NCBI GenBank assembly: GCA_005881495.1 | Contig: VBHI01000325.1 | Location: forward strand, 23,139-87,138 | From: Chloroflexota bacterium | GTDB taxonomy: Bacteria; Chloroflexota; Ktedonobacteria; Ktedonobacterales; Ktedonobacteraceae | DNA: 64,000 bases | Direction of reading: 5' to 3' | Shown here: positions 19,444-27,640 of the stretch, in pieces | How positions within the stretch are numbered: position 1 is the first letter of the stretch | How the letters are laid out: every line of letters starts with the position of its first letter | Program-made: the position numbers and the translations under genes | Notes under the pieces: model-generated | What the model was told of the DNA's origin: nothing | Database searches by the model: none | The model's input: the letters and a program-made list of their open reading frames with translations, nothing else

Positions 19444-21273
19444 GTGCCCAATAACGAAGAATCTACGAATACCTTACTGAACCTTGGGCCGGGCGAAGGA
19501 AGCAAGATTGAGCATATCAAAGCCGAGAGCCACCACCTGCGCGGGCAGATTGCCCAGGAGTTGGCGCAAGAGAGCACTCATTTATCCGACTCACAGGTGC
19601 AACTCGTCAAGTTCCACGGTATTTACCAGCAGGAGAACCGCGACGCCCGCCATACACGGGCAACTGGTGAGGAGAAAGCTTACCAGTTTATGATCCGTAC
19701 ACGCATTCCGGGCGGTGAAGTGACTGCGGAGCAGTATCTTACCCACGATGACTTGGCAGGTCGATATGCGAACGGGACGTTACGTATCACCACGCGCCAG
19801 GGTTTCCAGTTACATGGTATTCTCAAGGGTGGTCTGTACCCAGCAATCCACACGATCAATGAGGCCCTCCTCTCTACCTTGGCCGCATGCGGTGATGTGA
19901 ACCGGAACGTGATGGCCTGCCCTGTACCCTTTGCTGGTCATGTACATGCGCAGGTTGAGGAAACTGCTCACCGTATTGCTATGCATCTTGCCCCTCGCAG
20001 CCGTGCTTACCACGAAATCTGGGTTGATGGCGAACAGGTAAAGATCGACAAGCACCCTGGAGGAACAGGAGACCCCGATGTATCGAAGGGCGAGCGAAGC
20101 GCAGTAGACCCCGATTTATCGAGAGGCGAGCGAAGCGAGGAAACCGAGCCGATTTATGGTCCTACCTATCTACCACGCAAGTTCAAGATCGGCGTGGCGG
20201 CTCCAGGTGACAACTGTATCGATGTCTACACCCAAGATATTGGCCTCGTTGCTTCCCTTGGGCGCGATAAATCGAGCCCCTACAAGGGTGAATACCTTGA
20301 GGGCTTCACCATACTGGTTGGTGGCGGCCTGGGGATGACGCACGGCAAAGCAGAGACGTTCCCCCGCCTCGGTACGCCTCTCTGCTTTGCCACGCCTGAT
20401 GAGGTTCTGGCGGTCGTGGAGACAATTGTCACAGTCCAGCGTGATTATGGAGATCGCCAGAATCGCAAGCATGCGCGTATGAAATATGTCGTAGAGGAAC
20501 GTGGTATCGTGTGGTTCCGTGCCGAAGTAGAGCGCAGGCTAGGTTATAGCCTCCAGGACCCTCGTTCAATTAGCTGGCATAGTGCGGATGATCACCTGGG
20601 TTGGCATCCTCAAGGAGATGGCCGCTGGTTTCTGGGCCTCTACGTTGAGAACGGGCGGGTGAAAGACGATGAGACACTACGTTTGCGTTCGGGTCTGCGT
20701 CACGCTATCGAACAGTTTCGCCCTGGCATTCGCCTGACTCCCCAGCAGAACATTCTCTTTACTGATCTGAGCGAAGAACAGCGCGGCCCATTGACAAACT
20801 TGCTTACCGACTATGGCATACCTACCGATCCAGCCGGTATAGGTACACGTCGCTTTGCCATGGCCTGTCCAGCACTACCCACCTGTGGACTGGCACTGGC
20901 TGAGGCTGAGCGTGTACTTCCGGCGGTGATTCGACAAATAGAGGCCGACCTTTGTGCCCTTGGCCTGGTAAATGAGCCGATCAGCGTACGGATGACGGGC
21001 TGTCCGAATGGCTGTGCAAGACCTTACATGGGCGACATTGGTTTCGTTGGCCGGACCAAGGATGTCTACAACGTCTATATTGGTGGTGACCTGCTCAACA
21101 CGCGCCTGAACACACTCTACGCCGCCTCCGTCCATACGAAAGATTTAGCGGCAACCGTGCGTCCTTTGTTGGCTCTCTGGAAAGAAGAGCGGCTGCCCGT
21201 AGAGCACTTTGGCGATTTCTGCTCCCGTGTCGGCCTCGAATATCTCCGCGCCCAGGTAGTGGTACATGTCTAA
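19444..21273 (+). CDS. sir: Sulfite (or nitrite) reductase hemoprotein, siroheme and 4Fe-4S
   Basis: 609 aa, GTG start with AGGAGG about 10 nt upstream. It reduces sulfite to sulfide by six electrons, most likely from ferredoxin. The cofactor ligands are all present: C475-x5-C481 (ACPALPTC) and C520-x3-C524 (GCPNGC). Earlier TRQGFQLHGI and the VGGGLGMTHG region are conserved in both ferredoxin-like half-domains. Sulfite rather than nitrite is inferred from the sulfate-assimilation neighbours. Residues about 208-233 (TGDPDVSKGERS, then DPDLSRGERSEE) are encoded by two tandem copies of a dispersed DNA repeat and are not part of the family fold. Confidence 0.93.
   Translation: MPNNEESTNTLLNLGPGEGSKIEHIKAESHHLRGQIAQELAQESTHLSDSQVQLVKFHGIYQQENRDARHTRATGEEKAYQFMIRTRIPGGEVTAEQYLTHDDLAGRYANGTLRITTRQGFQLHGILKGGLYPAIHTINEALLSTLAACGDVNRNVMACPVPFAGHVHAQVEETAHRIAMHLAPRSRAYHEIWVDGEQVKIDKHPGGTGDPDVSKGERSAVDPDLSRGERSEETEPIYGPTYLPRKFKIGVAAPGDNCIDVYTQDIGLVASLGRDKSSPYKGEYLEGFTILVGGGLGMTHGKAETFPRLGTPLCFATPDEVLAVVETIVTVQRDYGDRQNRKHARMKYVVEERGIVWFRAEVERRLGYSLQDPRSISWHSADDHLGWHPQGDGRWFLGLYVENGRVKDDETLRLRSGLRHAIEQFRPGIRLTPQQNILFTDLSEEQRGPLTNLLTDYGIPTDPAGIGTRRFAMACPALPTCGLALAEAERVLPAVIRQIEADLCALGLVNEPISVRMTGCPNGCARPYMGDIGFVGRTKDVYNVYIGGDLLNTRLNTLYAASVHTKDLAATVRPLLALWKEERLPVEHFGDFCSRVGLEYLRAQVVVHV
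20065..20141 (+). repeat. Type A palindromic repeat, two tandem copies inside sir
   Basis: Copies at 20065-20101 and 20103-20141. Unit layout: ACAGGAGACCCCGATKTATC, then GARGGGCGAGCGAAGCGAGG. The part CCCCGAT-KT-ATCGRGGGG is an imperfect palindrome. Both copies keep the sir frame and add about 26 residues without a stop. Confidence 0.92.
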
Positions 21274-21281
21274 CATGAGCA

Positions 21282-21322
21282 ACAGGAGACCCCGATGTAT
21301 CGCGGGGCGAGCGAAGCGAGGA
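21282..21322 (+). repeat. Type A repeat between sir and the siroheme synthase gene
   Basis: A near-complete copy beginning 9 nt after the sir stop. Its 3' end GCGAGGAG is the only Shine-Dalgarno sequence for the gene starting at 21332, with GGAG about 8 nt from the ATG. Confidence 0.9.
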
Positions 21323-21331
21323 GAAAGCACT

Positions 21332-22141
21332 ATGCCAAAGTATTATCCTATCATGCTTGATGTACGTGACCGGCTGGCTATCGTCATTGGAGGAGACCAG
21401 GTGGCCGCTGAGAAAGCTGCCGCGCTAGCTGCGAGCGGCGCTCGCGTGTCCGTATTGAGTCCAACGTTTTGTGACGAATTGTTGTGGATGGCCGAACACA
21501 AGCAAGTCACGCTGCGCCAGAAAGCGTACGAGCCCGGTGATTTAGCTGGAGCTTTTGTGGTGATTGCCGCAACCAATAACTCCCAGCTTATTGAGGCTAT
21601 CTGGGCCGAAACGCAGGAACGCGGGCAAACAGTTCCCACAGTTCCCACGGTTCCCATAGTTCCCATGGTCAACATTGTGGACGTTCCAGCGCGTTGTTCA
21701 TTCATTCTACCTTCCATCCTCCGACGTGACCAACTGACCATTGCCGTCTCAACTGAAGGAGCCAGCCCCGGCCTTGCCAAGCGCATTCGCCAGGGCCTGG
21801 AAGAATACTTTCCCCGCGCCTATGGTCCATACCTGCGCTTAGCAGCCCTGGCCCGCTTCTATCTTCGCAATGCAGGTGTCTCCTACGAGCGGCGCGACGA
21901 TTTCTTCAACGACTTCTTTGTCTCGGATGTGCTGGAACATCTTGTCAGAGGAAATATAGAGCGAGCGGTGGTAACCACTGCGTCATTACTGTACTTCTAT
22001 GGTATCGATGTTGCGCTGAGTGACCTTAAGGCTGTCCTGGAAACAGGAGACCCCGATGTATCGAGGGGCGAGCGAAGCATAGAAGACCCCGATGTATCGA
22101 GGGGCGAGCGAAGCGAGGAACGTGTCAACTATGGAGCATAA
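21332..22141 (+). CDS. Precorrin-2 dehydrogenase / sirohydrochlorin ferrochelatase (Met8/SirC-like)
   Basis: 269 aa from ATG 21332. It oxidises precorrin-2 with NAD and may insert iron to make siroheme for Sir. The NAD fold shows YPIMLDVRDRLAIVIGGDQVAAEKA, and the SFILPSILRRDQLTIAVSTEGASPGLAKRIR block is the family core. Two oddities: a period-9 tandem tract (21637-21669) encodes TVPTVPTVPIVPMV where a single VNVVD strand is expected, and the last ~30 residues come from two type A repeat copies. Its stop overlaps the next start by 11 nt. Confidence 0.9.
   Translation: MPKYYPIMLDVRDRLAIVIGGDQVAAEKAAALAASGARVSVLSPTFCDELLWMAEHKQVTLRQKAYEPGDLAGAFVVIAATNNSQLIEAIWAETQERGQTVPTVPTVPIVPMVNIVDVPARCSFILPSILRRDQLTIAVSTEGASPGLAKRIRQGLEEYFPRAYGPYLRLAALARFYLRNAGVSYERRDDFFNDFFVSDVLEHLVRGNIERAVVTTASLLYFYGIDVALSDLKAVLETGDPDVSRGERSIEDPDVSRGERSEERVNYGA
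22043..22119 (+). repeat. Type A repeat, two tandem copies at the end of the siroheme synthase gene
   Basis: Copies at 22043-22078 and 22082-22119 form the C-terminal codons (GDPDVSRGERS, then DPDVSRGERSEE). The final GCGAGGA of the second copy is the best Shine-Dalgarno for the uroporphyrinogen methyltransferase ATG at 22131. Confidence 0.92.
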
Positions 22142-23012
22142 GCCATCTGCATCCGGCAAAGTCTACCTGGTCGGTGCTGGCCCCGGTGACCCGGAGTTGA
22201 TCACCCTTAAGGGTCTCCGCTGCCTTCGTATGGCTGATGTCGTGGTCTATGATCGCCTGGTCAATCTCTCCCTGCTTGACGAAGCACCATCCGGGGCCGA
22301 GCGGGTGTTTGTCGGTAAAAAAACAGGCTGCCACTCCGTCAAACAAGAGGAGATTCATGTTCTCCTCATTCATTATGCGCGACAGGGCCGTCTCGTCGTT
22401 CGCCTGAAAGGCGGCGATCCCTTTGTCTTTGGCCGTGGTGGCGAAGAGGCTCTGGCTCTTGCCCAGGCTGGCATTCCATTTGAGGTTGTACCCGGTGTGA
22501 GTTCAGCTATCGCCGTTCCCGCCTATGCTGGCATTCCCGTTACCCATCGCAATTATGCATCCTCGGTCACCATCGTAACGGGCCATGGCTGCGCCTATGG
22601 ACGTCATCCGGCTGACGTGAACTGGGAAACGCTGGCAAAGGTGGGAAGTTGGGGGGGAACGCTGGTCATTTTGATGGGAGTGGATACACTTCCACACGTC
22701 ACCCAGCAATTACTCGACGGCGGACTTCCTGCTGACACACCGGCAGCCGTAATCCAACAGGGTACCATCCCGCAACAGCGCGTAGTGACAGACACACTGG
22801 TAAATATCGCCGAATGTGCCAGGAGAGCGAACATCACGTCACCAGCCATCACAGTAATCGGTGCGGTTGTCGCTCTCAGAGACTCTCTCAACTGGTTCGA
22901 GACACAGGAGACCGGTGAACCGGGTGAATACGAGGAGAGGATACCAACCGATACGTGCTGGATAAATCCGCACTCTACTGTAGAGAGTCGATTATGGTCA
23001 TTAACAAAATAA
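22131..23012 (+). CDS. cobA: Uroporphyrinogen-III C-methyltransferase
   Basis: 293 aa from ATG 22131; an upstream ATG at 22092 lies inside the repeat. It transfers two methyl groups from SAM to uroporphyrinogen III, giving precorrin-2 for the preceding enzyme. YLVGAGPGDPELITLKGLR at the N-terminus and RLKGGDPFVFGRGGEE near residue 90 are the SAM and substrate motifs of SUMT. About 30 C-terminal residues extend past the usual end. Together with the preceding gene it provides siroheme, replacing a fused CysG. Confidence 0.95.
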   Translation: MEHKPSASGKVYLVGAGPGDPELITLKGLRCLRMADVVVYDRLVNLSLLDEAPSGAERVFVGKKTGCHSVKQEEIHVLLIHYARQGRLVVRLKGGDPFVFGRGGEEALALAQAGIPFEVVPGVSSAIAVPAYAGIPVTHRNYASSVTIVTGHGCAYGRHPADVNWETLAKVGSWGGTLVILMGVDTLPHVTQQLLDGGLPADTPAAVIQQGTIPQQRVVTDTLVNIAECARRANITSPAITVIGAVVALRDSLNWFETQETGEPGEYEERIPTDTCWINPHSTVESRLWSLTK

Positions 23013-23032
23013 GCGGGGCATCTGTATGGATT

Positions 23033-23053
23033 ACCCACTTCGTCAGTGGGTAA
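23033..23053 (+). terminator. Hairpin after cobA
   Basis: TTACCCACT-TCG-AGTGGGTAA type stem with a short loop (23033-23053), 21 bp after the stop. No T-run, so it is a weak or factor-dependent terminator. The rest of 23013-23360 holds a type B repeat and no gene. Confidence 0.45.
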
Positions 23054-23164
23054 GTGCCAGCACATCGTATGGCAAGCGAGCGGTGAAAGAACGATGTACA
23101 TCACAGCTTGTTTGCTACATGATGTCCTGACCGTCACCACCCGACGATGTGGGTCATCCATACA

Positions 23165-23205
23165 GTAGGGGCCGATTTATCGTGCCCACCGCCGATTTAT
23201 CGGCC
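23165..23205 (+). repeat. Type B REP element between cobA and the beta-propeller gene
   Basis: GTAGGGGCCGATTTATCGTG followed by CCCACCGCCGATTTATCGGCC. The 3' half CCGATTTATCGG is palindromic. Copies with the same layout flank the RAYT transposase at 41459-41932. Confidence 0.88.
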
Positions 23206-23360
23206 CTCGATGCATGTCTCGATATCCGGATGATTTTGTGAAACCTCATTATCGAACTCGTATTGAGCAGAAAGGTTTCAAGTGTAGTCTAACGTATTGA
23301 AAGACAGACTGCAACGACGCTAGCGCGTCTAGCTTCGCTCAGCAGTCTGAAAGGAATGTG

Positions 23361-24422
23361 ATGAGATTATTGCTCAGTTGTATTTCAACGAAACATTCAA
23401 CTCTCAAAAAGCACTGGTCCGAATCAGCCCAGGCAGTACAGCAAACGCAATGCCCCCTGACGGTCCTGGGGAGTTATGAGAAGCCGAAAGAAGACGCTGG
23501 GGGATTGCTGTGTTTACTTGAAGATTTTGGCTGTTCACAACTTGAAAGCCATCCCCAGGCAAGCCTGAGTCCTCCGATACATCGGGGACCTACAGGAGAC
23601 CCCGATTTATCGAGGGGCGAGCGAAGCGAGGGATACAAGGTTGTAAAAAACCTCGAACTCAAAATGGCAGCTGGAATGGCAGATACCGACAAAGGCGTGT
23701 TCATCACTTCCTTTGGAAGCATCCACGAGGTTGATGCTGACCTGAAAACCATCAAACGAGATGTCGTCAGTTCACCTCTTTTTAACGCGCTTCACTCCAT
23801 TTCCCGCACGCAACGTGGCTATCTTGTGGCAAGCACGGGACTGGATCTCATTTTGGAATTCAAGCGGGATGGGGAAGTACTCTGGAGCTGGTGGGCCACC
23901 GATCATGGTTTTGAGGAAACACCCACTGGCCGTCGTCGAGTACTTGATAAATCCGCAGATCACCGCGTGGTACAATACGGAACGTTGAGCCAGACGACGC
24001 ATGTCAATTCAGCCGCAGAACTGCCCGATGGGCGGGTCCTGGCTTCACTCTTTCACCAGGGGTCGGTCATCGTCATCGATCGCGAAACTGGCAAGTGGCA
24101 ACCTGTACTGGAAGGCTTAGATCATCCTCATGCAGTTCGCATTCTGGACAGAACCCACTTTACCGTCGCAGATACCGTTCATGGGAGAGCGTTGCTTGTG
24201 CATATCAACGGAACTGGAGAACGAGGACAGGTTGAAGAAGAAATAGACGCGGGAACCAGTTGGCTGCAAGACTGCCGGTACGATGATGAGCATGAGTCCT
24301 GGATATTGGTCGATGGCAAGAATTCGCGCCTGGTCTTGCGCCGTGGGCGCTCTGGTGATAAAGCAATTGCCCAGCTCGACCTGGATCCAGAATGGCGTCT
24401 CTACGAAGCACATCTACTCTGA
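23361..24422 (+). CDS. Beta-propeller protein, arylsulfotransferase-like, unknown role
   Basis: 353 aa from ATG 23361, 6 nt after AGGA. From residue ~90 it has repeated strands (GVFITSFGSIHEVDADL, GYLVASTGLDLILEFKRDGEVLWSWWA, HVNSAAELPDGRVLAS, HAVRILDRTHFTVADT) like the ASST or NHL propeller families. The first ~75 residues look unrelated to the domain, and residues ~78-92 (GDPDLSRGERSE) are encoded by a type A repeat. The repeat may have joined an upstream sequence to the propeller. Location between siroheme and APS genes suggests a sulfur role; the activity is not established. Confidence 0.6.
   Translation: MRLLLSCISTKHSTLKKHWSESAQAVQQTQCPLTVLGSYEKPKEDAGGLLCLLEDFGCSQLESHPQASLSPPIHRGPTGDPDLSRGERSEGYKVVKNLELKMAAGMADTDKGVFITSFGSIHEVDADLKTIKRDVVSSPLFNALHSISRTQRGYLVASTGLDLILEFKRDGEVLWSWWATDHGFEETPTGRRRVLDKSADHRVVQYGTLSQTTHVNSAAELPDGRVLASLFHQGSVIVIDRETGKWQPVLEGLDHPHAVRILDRTHFTVADTVHGRALLVHINGTGERGQVEEEIDAGTSWLQDCRYDDEHESWILVDGKNSRLVLRRGRSGDKAIAQLDLDPEWRLYEAHLL
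23574..23633 (+). repeat. Type A repeat with an inverted half copy
   Basis: A full copy at 23592-23633 is preceded by CTCCGATACATCGGGGACCT (23572-23591), the inverted core of the same repeat, so the pair can fold into a long hairpin. This resembles the paired REP units known as BIMEs. It lies inside the beta-propeller reading frame. Confidence 0.85.
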
Positions 24423-24433
24423 ACACTTCCTTA

Positions 24434-24494
24434 TTGCAGGGATGGCTTTCAAGTCGTCGCCCAGTGCATAGTAGGGGCGACCCTTGGGTCGCCC
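24434..24494 (+). repeat. Type E repeat and type C hairpin repeat upstream of cysC
   Basis: TTGCAGGGATGGCTTTCAAG (24434-24453) is an exact copy of 19305-19324. At 24471-24494 lies a type C hairpin, GTAGGGGCGACCCTTGGGTC then GCCC, identical to 14337-14360. Confidence 0.85.
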
Positions 24495-24536
24495 GTTGTA
24501 ACGAGGTCGCCCAATCTTACAAGGAGAATACCGTAT

Positions 24537-25118
24537 ATGGCAAATAGAGGTTTTACGATCTGGTTTACAGGGCTTTCTGGCTCAGGGAAAAGCACTCTTT
24601 CAGAGATCATTGAGCAGCGTTTAAAAGAGCGTGGGTGTAATGTGGAGATTCTAGACGGAGATATTGTCCGTACGCATTTAAGCAAGGGACTTGGGTTTAG
24701 CCGCGAGGACCGCGATACCAACATCAAGCGCATTGCATTTGTAGCTAGCCTGCTCACACGTAATGACGTTGTGTGCATCTCTGCTGCCATTGCTCCTTAC
24801 CGCGAGGCACGTGAATGGGCGCGCAGGGAGGTAGGGGATTTTGTCGAGGTGTATGTCAAGTGCCCCATCGAGGTTTGTCGCCAGCGCGACGTCAAGGGCC
24901 TCTACAAGCTCGTTGACGAGGGAAAGATCAAGAATTTCACCGGTGTCGATGATCCCTATGAGGAGCCAGATCATCCCGATGTGGTGGTTGAGTCCGACAA
25001 AGAGACGCCCAATGAGAGTGTAACCCGCATTTTTACTAAACTTATAGAACTGGGATATCTTGAACCTGAGTTCCTATATAAGGATGAGCGAGCTCAGGTC
25101 ACTGCGAACCGACCTTGA
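24537..25118 (+). CDS. cysC: Adenylyl-sulfate (APS) kinase
   Basis: 193 aa, AAGGAG upstream of the ATG. It phosphorylates APS to PAPS. The P-loop GLSGSGKST is at residues ~12-20, followed by DGDIVRTHLSKGLGFSREDRDTNIKR, the APS-binding signature, and KNFTGVDDPYEEP, the lid segment. It precedes ATP sulfurylase by 44 bp, so both activation steps are co-transcribed. No PAPS or APS reductase (cysH) is in the window. Confidence 0.96.
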   Translation: MANRGFTIWFTGLSGSGKSTLSEIIEQRLKERGCNVEILDGDIVRTHLSKGLGFSREDRDTNIKRIAFVASLLTRNDVVCISAAIAPYREAREWARREVGDFVEVYVKCPIEVCRQRDVKGLYKLVDEGKIKNFTGVDDPYEEPDHPDVVVESDKETPNESVTRIFTKLIELGYLEPEFLYKDERAQVTANRP

Positions 25119-25162
25119 TAATGTGAACCAGTACTGTGGAGAGAGAAACGAGAAGAGAAGAC

Positions 25163-26329
25163 ATGACGAATGGTTTGATTGCTCCTCACGGAGGAGAGCT
25201 TATTTTGAATATAGTAGGCGAAGCGGAACGTGCAGAATGGCAGGACCGCGCGAAAAGTCTGCCGTGGGTGGTGGTGGGTTCCCGGCAGCTGGCTGACCTG
25301 GAAATGCTGGCTATTGGGACCTATAGCCCTTTGACTGGTTTTATGACACAATCTGATTATGTAAGTGTTGTTCAGGATATGCATCTGAGCAATGGTCTTC
25401 CATGGTCGCTACCAATTACTCTTTCAGTGACGTCGGAACAAGCCTCCAATCTAAGAGAAGGCTCACAGATTGCCCTCGTTGATGCCGAGGGGGCGTTGCA
25501 AGCGGTCATGTTGCTGCTAGAAAAGTACCGCTACGATAAACGGCTTGAGGCGAGCAAGGTCTACCGCACGCTGGATGATGGGCATCCAGGTGTGAAGGTG
25601 GTGTATCAACAGGGCGATGTGCTCCTGGGTGGACCAGTACGGGTGGTCGCATTGCAGGATCAGACCTTTGCCCAGTACCGCTATACGCCAACGCAGTCGC
25701 GCAAGCTCTTTGCAGAGCGTGGCTGGAAACGTATCGTGGCCTTCCAGACGCGAAACCCGGTGCACCGGGCACATGAATATATTCAAAAGTGTGCATTAGA
25801 GACGGTGGATGGTCTCTATCTTCATCCGTTGGTAGGCGATACCAAGGGCGATGACATACCAGCTGACGTGCGTATGCGTTGCTATGAAGTGCTGTTGGAG
25901 AACTATTATCCAGCTGATCGCGTGGTCCTTGGGGTTCTCCCTGCCGCAATGCGCTATGCCGGTCCACGCGAGGCCATTTTCCACGCCCTGATGCGAAAGA
26001 ACTACGGCTGTTCGCACTTCATCGTAGGACGTGACCATGCTGGCGTCGGCAACTATTATGGTACCTACGACGCACATTATATCTTTGCAGAGTTTGACCC
26101 CGTCAAGCTTGGCATTACACCCATGTTTTTTGACCATACCTTCTTCTGTCGTGCCTGTGATGCAATGGCATCGTCGAAAACCTGCCCACATGGGAGTGGG
26201 CAGCATGTGACGCTTAGCGGAACGAAAGTGCGTCACATGCTCCAGGCAGGCGAGATCCCACCTCGTGAGTTCTCACGGCCAGAAGTGGCGCACGTGCTGA
26301 TCGAGGCCATGCGTCAACCGGCGTCGTGA
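25163..26329 (+). CDS. sat: Sulfate adenylyltransferase (ATP sulfurylase)
   Basis: 388 aa from ATG 25163 after AGAAGAGAAG. It makes APS from sulfate and ATP. The N-terminal PUA-like domain has [11 protein letters not shown]. The catalytic domain shows [12 protein letters not shown] (ATP-binding, HxxH) and [13 protein letters not shown], then [16 protein letters not shown] near the C-terminus. This is the monomeric Sat type rather than CysDN. The protein ends without a fused kinase, consistent with separate cysC upstream. Confidence 0.96.
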   Translation: MTNGLIAPHGGELILNIVGEAERAEWQDRAKSLPWVVVGSRQLADLEMLAIGTYSPLTGFMTQSDYVSVVQDMHLSNGLPWSLPITLSVTSEQASNLREGSQIALVDAEGALQAVMLLLEKYRYDKRLEASKVYRTLDDGHPGVKVVYQQGDVLLGGPVRVVALQDQTFAQYRYTPTQSRKLFAERGWKRIVAFQTRNPVHRAHEYIQKCALETVDGLYLHPLVGDTKGDDIPADVRMRCYEVLLENYYPADRVVLGVLPAAMRYAGPREAIFHALMRKNYGCSHFIVGRDHAGVGNYYGTYDAHYIFAEFDPVKLGITPMFFDHTFFCRACDAMASSKTCPHGSGQHVTLSGTKVRHMLQAGEIPPREFSRPEVAHVLIEAMRQPAS

Positions 26330-26382
26330 ACTGCGTAGAGAGAAGTTGTCCTGTATCTCTCATACACGAAAGGAGTTTTTTG

Positions 26383-27444
26383 ATGAGAACCACAATCATA
26401 CATCTCTGGCGTATCATCCCACTTTTTATGCTCTTAGCTTTCACACTCGTAGGGTGCGGTGCTCAAAGTTCTAATAACAACCCAACCGGCCCGTTTACTC
26501 TGCGCCTGGGCTACTTTCCGAACCTGACGCACGCTGTAGCATTAGTTGGGGTAGCACGTGGCACATTTAAGGATGCCCTTGGTCCAAACGTTCACCTGGA
26601 GACGAAGACCTTCAATGCGGGTCCGGCACTCATAGAGGCACTTTTTGCCAGTGATATTGATATCGGCTACATTGGTCCGAACCCGGCAATCAACGGCTAC
26701 ATCAAAAGTAACGGAGCGGCACTCCGCATTATTGCTGGCGCTTCAAGTGGCGGTGCCCTGTTCGTCGTGCGTCCGGATGCGCATATTCACAGTCCCACGG
26801 ACCTGGCAAACAAGAAGATTGCGACACCCCAGGTTGGAGGTACCCAGGATGTAGCATTACGGTACTACCTCCAACAGCATGGTCTCCAAACGGCTGACAA
26901 AGGGGGAAACGTACAGATTATTCCAACCGATAACCCCAACATCCTGTCATTGTTCCAGCAAGGGAAAATCGATGGAGCCTGGGTACCTGAGCCATGGGCG
27001 ACGCGCCTCGTCATCGAGGGCAATGGAACGGTCTTTCTCGATGAACGTTCGCTCTGGCCCAACGGGGAGTTTGTCACGACGAACGTAGTTGTACGGACAG
27101 CTTTCTTACAAGAGTATCCAGACCTGGTGAAAAAGTTCTTACAAGCGCATGTTGAAACAGTACAATACATTCTGAAAAACCCGGAGAACGCGAAAGAGAT
27201 TGTGAACAGCGAGATTCTACGGATCACCGGCAAAGCCCTGGCGAAAAAGGTGATTGACCAGGCGTATACCAATCTCGATATCACCTATGATCCACTCACA
27301 AGCACCCTTTTGCAGTCAGCTGACCGGGCGTACTCACTTGGCTTCCTGGGGCAAAGCAAGCCTGATCTGGCTGGCATTTACCATCTTGGTGAGCTGAACG
27401 CAGTCCTCACTTCCAGGGGATTAGCTTCAGTTGCCGGGCCATAG
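26383..27444 (+). CDS. ssuA: ABC transporter substrate-binding lipoprotein, sulfonate/taurine type
   Basis: 353 aa from ATG 26383 with AAGGAG upstream. A signal peptide ends in the lipobox LVGC (Cys about residue 25), so the protein is a membrane-anchored receptor. RLGYFPNLTHAVALVGVARG, FNAGPALIEALFASDIDIGYIGPNPAI and GAWVPEPWATRL are typical of the SsuA/TauA (NMT1-like) family. It probably captures aliphatic sulfonates. With ssuB and ssuC it forms one importer; sulfate or nitrate specificity cannot be excluded. Confidence 0.88.
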   Translation: MRTTIIHLWRIIPLFMLLAFTLVGCGAQSSNNNPTGPFTLRLGYFPNLTHAVALVGVARGTFKDALGPNVHLETKTFNAGPALIEALFASDIDIGYIGPNPAINGYIKSNGAALRIIAGASSGGALFVVRPDAHIHSPTDLANKKIATPQVGGTQDVALRYYLQQHGLQTADKGGNVQIIPTDNPNILSLFQQGKIDGAWVPEPWATRLVIEGNGTVFLDERSLWPNGEFVTTNVVVRTAFLQEYPDLVKKFLQAHVETVQYILKNPENAKEIVNSEILRITGKALAKKVIDQAYTNLDITYDPLTSTLLQSADRAYSLGFLGQSKPDLAGIYHLGELNAVLTSRGLASVAGP

Positions 27445-27466
27445 AACCATAATTCTCCGTAGAACA

Positions 27467-27570
27467 GTAGGCCCCGATGTATCGTGGGCACCGCCGATTA
27501 TGACTTTTAACAAAATAATCTGGCCATCCGTAGGGGCCGATTTATCGCGCCCACCGCCGATGTATCGGCT
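27467..27570 (+). repeat. Two type B REP elements between ssuA and ssuB
   Basis: A degenerate copy at 27467-27501 (GTAGGCCCCGATGTATCGTG start) and a fuller copy at 27530-27570 (GTAGGGGCCGATTTATCGCG start, ending in CGCCGATGTATCGG), same orientation, 28 bp apart. They occupy most of the 196-bp gap inside the importer operon. Confidence 0.87.
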
Positions 27571-27640
27571 CTCGTTGGATGTTCCAATATCCCGCTTAAT
27601 TCGTTTATGTACATCATCGGCCGAAAAGAGGATCATACAG

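Noticed and set aside
20065..22119. CRISPR array suspected from spaced repeats
   Set aside because: Spacing is irregular, copies lie within genes, there are no unique spacers of fixed length and no cas genes; the pattern fits REP elements.
27431..27640. Upstream extension of ssuB by 70 codons
   Set aside because: The extension consists of two type B repeats and overlaps the end of ssuA; the conserved ABC domain starts well after 27641.
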